Source: Planctomicrobium sp051465645 (GTDB lineage Bacteria; Planctomycetota; Planctomycetia; Planctomycetales; Planctomycetaceae). Taken from it: a stretch of DNA of 64,000 nt. The notes beneath the pieces are model-generated. The model did not search any database and was not told the DNA's origin. It worked only from the letters and a program-made list of their open reading frames with translations. The first letter of the stretch is position 1. Every line of letters starts with the position of its first letter. The stretch is from assembly GCF_051465645.1 (NCBI RefSeq), contig NZ_CP195790.1:2790001-2854000 (forward strand), given 5' to 3'. Both the position numbers and the translations under genes were made by a program. This document shows, in pieces, positions 56,326 to 64,000 of the stretch.

Positions 56326-56634
56326 ATGGCGAAAAAGGCCAAAGGCGGTTCGAAGATTGTTCCGCTCGGGGACAAGGTTGTCTTGAAGCGTCAAGCTGCA
56401 GAATCCACAACTGCTGGTGGAATCGTCCTGCCGGACTCAGCCAAAGATCGGCCGCAACGTGGTGAAGTGATCGCAATTGGCGACGGCCACACCAAACAGG
56501 ATGGCAGCAAGCTTCCTTTGACTGTTAAGGAAGGGGATCGCGTGATCTTCGTTTCCTACGCTGGCGACGAGATTAAAGTCGGCGACGAAGAGTATTTGCT
56601 CCTCAGCGAACGCGACATTCTCTGTACCTACTAA
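56326..56634 (+). CDS. groES: Co-chaperonin GroES
   Basis: 102 residues; heptameric lid of the chaperonin. PLGDKVVLKRQAAESTTAGGIVLPDSA contains the mobile loop; GDRVIFVSYAGDEIKVGDEEYL is typical. GAGGAG precedes the ATG. An ~8-residue Lys-rich N-terminal extension (MAKKAKGGSK) is present. Followed by groEL after 131 bp. Confidence 0.97.
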   Translation: MAKKAKGGSKIVPLGDKVVLKRQAAESTTAGGIVLPDSAKDRPQRGEVIAIGDGHTKQDGSKLPLTVKEGDRVIFVSYAGDEIKVGDEEYLLLSERDILCTY

Positions 56635-56765
56635 TGCTTCTGAGAATGGATTGCCACTTTCCTGCATGAATTGGCACCCAGTTCGTGCAGATGAATTCAG
56701 CGGCATCGCGTCTCAACACGAAATTCCATCAAACACAATCTGATAACTGCATCAGGAGTTCTCTA

Positions 56766-58385
<1,620 letters not shown>

Positions 58386-58436
58386 GAGCCATTCGCTCTT
58401 GAGTCGTCACGTTGAGCTTTGACGTGAATTGAATTG

Positions 58437-58478
58437 AAATGGCCCTGAGTGGAAACGCTCAGGGCCATCTTCGTTTTC
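58437..58478 (+). terminator. Terminator of groEL
   Basis: Perfect 11-bp stem ATGGCCCTGAG/CTCAGGGCCAT with an 8-base loop and trailing CTTCGTTTTC, 53 bp after the stop. Confidence 0.85.
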
Positions 58479-58549
58479 AGACGAGACCAACTGGAATCGA
58501 GAGCCTTGGCACAAGAACAATGCATTGGCTCGGTCGGGAACATTTCTAA

Positions 58550-58653
58550 GGAGTTCCCGGAAATCCTGTCGGGTCTCTGGCACGCGGAATTCAGCGTTGC
58601 TTCGATCAGAAAGGCTGCTGCGCGGCCACTTAAGAGACCGAACCGGTCTGACC
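58550..58653. repeat. 93-bp dispersed element, copy B
   Basis: Best-preserved copy. Core GCGGAATTCAGC at 58584-58595; hairpin AGACCG-AAC-CGGTCT at 58635-58649. It overlaps the 3' end of mfnB: the last seven codons (GQTGSVS) and stop lie within the hairpin end. Reverse complement aligns gap-free with copy A. Confidence 0.8.
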
Positions 58654-59379
58654 AGCGGAAAGTTGCTCCCTAAACTCGGAGAGCGTACGGCCACAGATCT
58701 CGCCAATCCGGTTTCCATCACGACACGCGGCCGAACGAATCGCAACGAAATCGCTTCTCACCTGACGAATTCGCGTCATATCGGCCAACGACAATTTCCC
58801 TGCCAGAGCAAAAAACATCCCCTGCTGGTGAGCCAGATCTCGGTAATGTTCAATTTTTCCCTGAGTCAGATAGTTGAATACTCCGCCCCCCTGCTTGGTT
58901 GCGGTATCAATCAGAACGCCAGCACATCGAGTCTTCCCTGCCGCGTCGATAATCGCTTCAGCTGGGGGGGATTGTGCGAGGTCTTCATCTGCATAGATCA
59001 CAGCGACCCAGCCAGGTGCCGTTCCATTTGCCCGCTTTACTGACTGCGACAGCATCTCACGACACTGAAGCCACTTCTCCACCCAGTTCACGTCGCCACG
59101 CAATCCAGCGAGACCAATTTTCAGGTAATCGACACCAGAGAGCTCAAAGCTAGCCGGTTCGCCCCACTCCTGTACCTCTCCACAGGCAACGCTCACCGTG
59201 AGACTGGGCTGTTTATTCAAAACGAGGCGAATTGCCGTATCGAGAATTTCTGGCTGAACCATCCCCAGTGCCCCTCGATTTGGCTCCTTAAAATCGATCA
59301 CATCGACCCCGTTTGAAGCGGCAATTTCTGCCTCAACTGCATTTCTGACACTGACTAACAGCCGAATCGGGAGCGACAT
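58630..59379 (-). CDS. mfnB: (5-formylfuran-3-yl)methyl phosphate synthase family protein
   Basis: In methanogens MfnB converts two glyceraldehyde 3-phosphate molecules to the furan precursor of methanofuran. Homologues occur in planctomycetes and methylotrophs with tetrahydromethanopterin-linked C1 metabolism. TIM-barrel of 249 residues with catalytic-type Lys31 (VIDFKEPNRGALG), Lys87 (DYLKIGL), Asp159 and Lys163 (LIDTATKQGGG), and FALAGKLSLADM, AIRSAACRDGNR near the end. Start 59379; a TTG at 59403 is less likely. The C-terminal seven residues are encoded by the dispersed element. Confidence 0.9.
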   Translation of the reverse strand: MSLPIRLLVSVRNAVEAEIAASNGVDVIDFKEPNRGALGMVQPEILDTAIRLVLNKQPSLTVSVACGEVQEWGEPASFELSGVDYLKIGLAGLRGDVNWVEKWLQCREMLSQSVKRANGTAPGWVAVIYADEDLAQSPPAEAIIDAAGKTRCAGVLIDTATKQGGGVFNYLTQGKIEHYRDLAHQQGMFFALAGKLSLADMTRIRQVRSDFVAIRSAACRDGNRIGEICGRTLSEFREQLSAGQTGSVS

Positions 59380-59597
59380 TAAGGGGGTCCAAACAGAGAT
59401 CAAAAAGTCAGTTTCAGCACAAGACGAGATGACGTAAGAAACTGTAAAATAATGTTTTAGAGAAGAAAATTGCTCATTTACGAAGACTCGAATTTACACA
59501 CTTTTTGCTTTCTGGTATCTCTCCTCACGCAATCACCACCCACCCAGATCCAGGCACCTCCGTTCGGAGGAAGTCTCTCAAACATAGGATCGTAAAT

Positions 59598-61016
59598 ATG
59601 TCGTCAAGGATGGACGACGCGGGCGTCATGGGCGCTCGTCGTTTACGGCTGCTCTTCGTCGATGATGAAGCTCCCATTCGCATGGTAATGGGAAAAGAGC
59701 TTCAGCGGATCGGACATGATGTCACGATCGTCGACGGCGGAAAAGCAGCATTGGAAGCGTTGTCTGACAACGCATTTGACGCAGCAATCGTCGACTTGCG
59801 GATGCCCGAAGTTGATGGTTGGGCCGTCATTGAACACCTGAAAAAATCAGGCGTCGATACCGACATCATCATCAGTACCGGTCACGGGGGATTCGATGAC
59901 GCCATTCGTGCAATTCGCATGGGGGCGTACGACTTCCTTCGCAAGCCGTACAAGATCGTCGAGATCGACAGTGTCCTGAAACGAGTCGCTGAAAAGCGAA
60001 CCCTCGTCAACCGTGCTGCAGCTCTCGAAAGCGAACTGCAGACTGTTCGTGGGAAAACCGATCTTGTCGGCGAAAGCTCGGCAATGGCTCGGGTGAAAAA
60101 GCTCGTTGAACGAATCGCTCCGACCGATTCCAGCGTCCTGATTCTGGGCGAAACCGGAACCGGAAAAGAAGTCGTCGCTCGCAGTATCCACGAACACAGC
60201 AATCGTTCAAAAATGCCATTCGTGGCTGTGAACTGCGGTGCGCTGCCTGACAATCTTGTGGAAAGCGAACTCTTCGGACACAAAAAGGGTGCCTTCACCG
60301 GGGCTGATACTCCGCGAAAAGGTCTCATCGAAGTCGCCAACGGAGGAACATTGTTCCTCGACGAGTTGGGCGAACTCGACAAATCAATGCAAGTTAAATT
60401 GCTGCGATTCCTTGAATCCGGGGAAGTCCGTCGCGTTGGCGAAAACGACGCATTCACAGTCGACGTCCGAGTTGTCTGTGCGACAAACCGCAATCTGGAA
60501 GACATGGTTTCTGAAGGCGGATTCCGGGAAGACTTGTTCTTCCGTGTGAATACTTTCGAAATTCGTCTGCCACCATTGCGAGAACGAAAAGACGACATCC
60601 CAGCCATCGCTCGATTCCTGGCCAGCAGACACCTCAAGCGAAAGGATGTTCCAGATAACTTCCTTTCTCCTGAAGCGGTCGAAGCCCTGCGAGCCCATGA
60701 ATGGTCAGGAAACGTCCGCGAGCTTGCGAATGCCATCGAACACGCCGTGATCCTGTCCGGTGGCAGTGTCATCCAACCAGATGATCTGCCGACCAGCGTC
60801 ACACGACGTCAGGCATCGAACAATCGCCCCTTTGATATTTCCAACTTCTCATTCCCGATGACTCTGCGGGAAATTGAAATGGAAGTGATCAATCAGACGA
60901 TGGACAAGTTCAAAGGCGACAAACCAAAGACCGCCGACGAACTTGGGATCGCACTGAAGACTCTCTACAACAAACTCAACCAGCAACAGTCACTCGACCA
61001 TGCCAAAGCAGGTTGA
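59598..61016 (+). CDS. Orphan NtrC-family sigma54-dependent response regulator
   Basis: 472 residues from the ATG at 59598. REC with phospho-acceptor Asp66 (AAIVDLRMPEVDGW), AAA+ with Walker A GETGTGKEVVARSIHE, GAFTGAD loop, Walker B FLDELGEL, and a C-terminal Fis-type helix-turn-helix (KTADELGIALKTLYNKLNQQ). No kinase lies beside it; the soluble hybrid kinase or the 45.2 kb kinase are candidates but unproven. A terminator follows. Confidence 0.92.
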   Translation: MSSRMDDAGVMGARRLRLLFVDDEAPIRMVMGKELQRIGHDVTIVDGGKAALEALSDNAFDAAIVDLRMPEVDGWAVIEHLKKSGVDTDIIISTGHGGFDDAIRAIRMGAYDFLRKPYKIVEIDSVLKRVAEKRTLVNRAAALESELQTVRGKTDLVGESSAMARVKKLVERIAPTDSSVLILGETGTGKEVVARSIHEHSNRSKMPFVAVNCGALPDNLVESELFGHKKGAFTGADTPRKGLIEVANGGTLFLDELGELDKSMQVKLLRFLESGEVRRVGENDAFTVDVRVVCATNRNLEDMVSEGGFREDLFFRVNTFEIRLPPLRERKDDIPAIARFLASRHLKRKDVPDNFLSPEAVEALRAHEWSGNVRELANAIEHAVILSGGSVIQPDDLPTSVTRRQASNNRPFDISNFSFPMTLREIEMEVINQTMDKFKGDKPKTADELGIALKTLYNKLNQQQSLDHAKAG

Positions 61017-61114
61017 ATGCCTCAGTTGTCGCTACCTGCACCGCACTTTGAGAGTCGGACTTCGACTCTGACTGGATCTGAAGTGCACAGAGGTCAGTAA
61101 AGCGAAAAACGAAT

Positions 61115-61144
61115 CGCCCTGAGGAGCAATCCTCGGGGCGTTTT
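61115..61144 (+). terminator. Terminator of the orphan NtrC gene
   Basis: Stem CGCCCTGAGGA/TCCTCGGGGCG with GCAA loop, followed by TTTT; 98 bp after the stop. Confidence 0.8.
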
Positions 61145-61952
61145 GCATTCTAAGACCTTCGCCTGAGCCCTTGGCTTCGCGGGCCCCCTCCCTCCGGTGC
61201 ATCGCACGCGTTGGCACCGCCGATCGCCGCTCCTTTCTGAGCAGCCCACTCTTGGCCGTCGACTGAACTTTCTATCCCTGCAAGAAGTCCTCGATCTCTT
61301 CTGGCTCTTTCTTTCCCATCCGGCCACACCAGTCTCCAGCCATCGGCCCGGATCTCCAGTTTGACGCCAGTTCGATGTCGGCCAGTCCGGAACTCCAGAC
61401 CTCAGCGTTCAGAAAGACGCCGGTACTGAATTCCAAAAAACTGCTCAGATGTCGGGGGAACTGCGACAGCGTTCCGCAGGAAACATTAAATAAGCGGAAC
61501 GCGATGTGAATCTAGGAGCCCTGCGAAAGGATGCGCACATCCCGTCACCAGACTCTCGGAAATCAGCGAACAGCCTGAAAAAATCGATCAAGAACAAGCT
61601 CTAAAATGCGTGCAATTGCCCCGAAATCGCCTCCCACCAACGCATTGTTGAATCCAAACACGTCCATGCGACTTGGCGGTTACGGTCTGATTGAGCCAAT
61701 TCCGACATTTTCAGGGGCATTACAGTCAATACGATCGCTACAGACGGAATAGGCGGAACCGAATGATTCGACGGAGGGCAAAATGAATGACAGAGGCTCG
61801 ACTGGAATTCGCAGAACGCCGAATTCATTGGGCAGGTGGACCCAAACATTCGTGGTGACTGGAGAGCTTCGAGAGCGTTTAACCCCGCGAAAGCAAACGC
61901 TAAACGAAGCTCACATATTCAACCCCCGGGAAATTGTCGAGGAGATTTCAAG
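61145..61952. other. Long intergenic region upstream of the Cys-rich protein gene
   Basis: About 800 bp. Holds a possible decayed coding remnant on the minus strand at about 61150-61430 and a perfect 9-bp inverted repeat GCGTTCCGC/GCGGAACGC (61469-61477 with 61494-61502). No intact gene. Confidence 0.45.
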
Positions 61953-62459
61953 ATGAAATTGACTACACTCTGTGCTGCTCTTCTGATCGCTGCTTCTGTT
62001 AACGTTGCAAACGCTGGCCTGTTCAGCCGCCTGCACAGCAAAACAGCTGCTACCTGCTGTGCTCCAGCTCCAAGCTGCTGTGCTCCAGCTGTTGCTCCAG
62101 ATTGCTGTGCACCAGCCGTTGCTCCAGATTGCTGTGCTCCAGCTGTTGCTCCAGACTGCTGTGCACCAGCCGTTGCTCCAGATTGCTGTGCTCCAGCCGC
62201 TGCTCCAGCTGCTGTTGCTCCAGACTGCTGTGCACCAGCTGTTGCTCCAAACTGCTGTGCTCCAGCTGCCGCTCCAAGCGACTGCTGTGCACCAGTTAGC
62301 CACTGCAAAGCACGTCACCGTCTCGCTGGCTGGTTCAAAGGCCTGAAGCACAAACTGCACTCACGTCACTCAAACTGCTGTGATACAGCTGACGTCTGTG
62401 CACCAGCTTGTGCTCCAGCTTGTGCCCCAACTTGCGGTGCTCCAGCTGCTTGCAACTAA
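61953..62459 (+). CDS. Secreted cysteine/proline-rich repeat protein
   Basis: 168 residues; GAGGAG lies eight bases before the ATG. A Sec signal peptide MKLTTLCAALLIAASVNVANA should be cleaved before Gly22. The mature part has nine CCAP modules, four being the 9-residue unit CCAPAVAPD, then a basic helix-like segment (KARHRLAGWFKGLKHKLHSRH) and a tail CAPACAPACAPTCGAPAACN. About 30 cysteines in 147 residues suggest extensive disulfide cross-linking or metal binding. Planctomycete walls have been reported rich in cystine and proline; a structural role is inference. A strong terminator follows. Confidence 0.85.
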   Translation: MKLTTLCAALLIAASVNVANAGLFSRLHSKTAATCCAPAPSCCAPAVAPDCCAPAVAPDCCAPAVAPDCCAPAVAPDCCAPAAAPAAVAPDCCAPAVAPNCCAPAAAPSDCCAPVSHCKARHRLAGWFKGLKHKLHSRHSNCCDTADVCAPACAPACAPTCGAPAACN

Positions 62460-62534
62460 GCTTGAACTGATCGAATCACACTGAAGCTGAGTTAAAGTTC
62501 CCCAAACTCTCAGCTTCGTGAATCGAAAACTTCG

Positions 62535-62570
62535 ACGCCGGACTCTTAACTGAGTCCGGCGTTTTTCATT
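62535..62570 (+). terminator. Terminator of the Cys/Pro-rich gene
   Basis: Perfect 11-bp stem ACGCCGGACTC/GAGTCCGGCGT with TTAACT loop, followed by TTTTCATTTT. Confidence 0.92.
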
Positions 62571-63236
62571 TTCCGGTCGTCTCATTCAGTCATTGATCCC
62601 GTGTCGCAGTGGCTACTCAGCCATTCCAGAGATCAAACATTCTAAGTGCTCAAGAACACATGGCGTTCTCGGCTCCGAGCACATCATCAGACATAGAGTT
62701 CACCGCGGAGATCCCGGTCTCCTGCCCTCTGACCTGAACTCTCTTCTCGAAATTCCCACTGTTCTTTCTTCAATCAGTGGAAACAATGGCGTCCCGACTT
62801 ACCATGTATCCATTCCTGGACTTGCGATAAGCGACCAGAATGCTGCATCAATGCAGGCAATTTCCAAGAGCAATCAAAGTTCAAGACTTTGAAATCGGAT
62901 TGTATTGTTCAGTTCCGCCGAGCACTTTCAAAAACGAACTCAACTGCCAGAGAACGGCATGTCAGTCAACGTTTCGAAAACTCCCTTTAATAAGTGCTCA
63001 CCGGCAACCGCCTGTAATCCGAGTCCGAAATTATTGCCTGATTGTTTCAAGAAGCGTGTCGGCGGTGATGTTCCGTGAGGAGAGTCGAGCAATCACATTC
63101 ACGCTCCGACATGAAGCGACTGTTGTTACGAATCTGAAGTAAAAATCTGAACGTCGCAAGGAATTGGTAACACGTCATCCGTGTTGAATCCGCATCTCCC
63201 GATGAGCGACCGACCTGACCAATAAAAGCAAATCCC
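62571..63236. other. Intergenic region before the UbiA-family gene
   Basis: No supported gene; short frames (for example 62593-62892 plus) lack start signals and similarity. No tRNA or repeat seen. Confidence 0.4.
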
Positions 63237-64000
63237 ATGGCGGCATCCATCATTCCTTATCTGCGGCTTTGCCGAATCCCGACGATCTTCACCGCACTAG
63301 CAGATATTGCGGCAAGTTATTTATTAGTTCGGGCAACATGGGAACCTCCTCAGGAATTTGTCCTGGTGCTCCTCGCTTCGGCAGGTCTCTATCTTTCCGG
63401 CATGGTTTTCAACGATATCTTTGATCGGAAAATCGACCAGCAAGAGCGACCCGGCAGACCAATTCCCTCTGGTGCAATTTCAGTCCGAAGTGCAGTCCTG
63501 TTCGGAACGATTTTGATGATCTTCGGACTGATCGCCGCTGCAATGATCAGCCAGTTCAGTCTGATCATTGCCTGCTTTACTGCAGTCGCGATTTTTCTCT
63601 ACGACGGGGTCTTGAAGAAGACTTTTCTCGCCCCGATTTCGATGGGCACATGTCGCTTTTTTAACATTCTATTGGGAGCGAGTTGTGCGGCCGAGTCGTT
63701 CGCCGATCTCTTCCGCTGGCCACAACTCTGGTATGCAATCTCGATGTGCGTTTACATCACCGGAGTCACACTTTTCGCCCGTCGAGAAGCGAGACAGAAC
63801 ACAGCGTCGGCTTTATTTCCGGCATTGATGGTCGTGAATGCCGGACTCATCCTTCTGGGGCTGTGGTTTTCCAATCAGCTGCCTAGTTGGGGAATTCCTG
63901 TTCCATCTGGCCTGATTCAGCCTCCGGAATCAATCTTTGTGCTTCTTGCGGTCATCGCAGCAACGATTAACCGACGTGCAGTCGCCGCAATGTTCAATCC
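63237..64000 (+). CDS. UbiA-family prenyltransferase (3' end outside window)
   Basis: At least 254 residues of a polytopic membrane enzyme that transfers prenyl groups to aromatic or other acceptors. The first Asp-rich motif is visible as NDIFDRKID (Asn59 onward) followed by QQERPGRPIPSG; YDGVLKK occupies the position of the second motif. Six hydrophobic segments are visible. It may be an EboC-like or quinone/carotenoid-pathway member; the sequence ends before the third motif and the neighbours are not seen. Start ATG 63237, no clear Shine-Dalgarno. Confidence 0.82.
   Translation, partial: MAASIIPYLRLCRIPTIFTALADIAASYLLVRATWEPPQEFVLVLLASAGLYLSGMVFNDIFDRKIDQQERPGRPIPSGAISVRSAVLFGTILMIFGLIAAAMISQFSLIIACFTAVAIFLYDGVLKKTFLAPISMGTCRFFNILLGASCAAESFADLFRWPQLWYAISMCVYITGVTLFARREARQNTASALFPALMVVNAGLILLGLWFSNQLPSWGIPVPSGLIQPPESIFVLLAVIAATINRRAVAAMFN

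Noticed and set aside
56660..56690. TTGGCACCCAGTTCGTGC between groES and groEL as a second sigma54 promoter
   Set aside because: GG and GC are 12 rather than 10 bases apart.
62050..62360. Long antisense frames opposite the Cys/Pro-rich repeat gene
   Set aside because: They arise from the repetitive codon pattern of the real gene, which has a signal peptide, ribosome binding site and terminator.

Overview
The window looks like a chromosomal segment from a planctomycete (Planctomycetota, order Planctomycetales or close). The basis is two DUF1559 proteins with type IV pilin-like leaders, a membrane-anchored Hanks-type kinase with a C-terminal sensor region, a bacterial homologue of the methanofuran-pathway enzyme MfnB, short zinc-type S14, a GroEL with a His/Gly-rich tail instead of GGM repeats, and loosely packed genes with long spacers. 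This is inference from family knowledge; no 16S gene is present and I do not name a species.

Layout. 1-5.3 kb: mfd (cut by the window edge), divergent from trpB-trpA. 5.8-10.7 kb (minus): a DUF1643 protein, an LCM-type methyltransferase and a SWIM/SNF2 helicase. 11.2-18.1 kb: dapA, a solitary sufD, two alpha/beta hydrolases (one lacking its nucleophile serine), and a two-gene unit of a small Cys protein plus a lipoprotein. 18.1-20.8 kb (minus): folD, maf and a Gly-rich RRM protein. 20.8-22.6 kb is nearly gene-free.

22.6-35.4 kb (minus) is the fused S10-spc ribosomal cluster, in transcription order rpsJ-rplC-rplD-rplW-rplB-rpsS-rplV-rpsC-rplP-rpmC-rpsQ-rplN-rplX-rplE-rpsZ-rpsH-rplF-rplR-rpsE-rplO-secY-map. 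A good sigma70-type promoter precedes rpsJ. rpmD (L30) is absent. A strong hairpin separates secY from map, and infA/rpmJ/rpsM do not follow.

36-43.2 kb: a phospholipid/isoprenylcysteine-type methyltransferase, frr, purM and a large hybrid histidine kinase. 43.4-48.4 kb: an SbtA-type bicarbonate transporter gene divergent from an NtrB/NtrC-like pair, with a sigma54-type promoter candidate in front of the transporter; this may be one regulatory unit. 48.5-53.6 kb: a lipoprotein, two DUF1559 genes and the Ser/Thr kinase. 54-58.4 kb: an unlisted 42-residue zinc-ribbon gene, purine nucleoside phosphorylase, an MBL-fold hydrolase, and groES-groEL behind a sigma54-like sequence. 58.6-64 kb: mfnB, an orphan NtrC-type activator, a secreted Cys/Pro-repeat protein and the start of a UbiA-family prenyltransferase.

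The least explained structure is a dispersed ~93-bp element present in three clear copies (37.6, 49.2 and 58.6 kb) and one weak copy (36.8 kb). It aligns without gaps and carries a terminal hairpin whose stem changes are compensatory. Two copies run into the 3' ends of protein genes and one lies directly upstream of frr.
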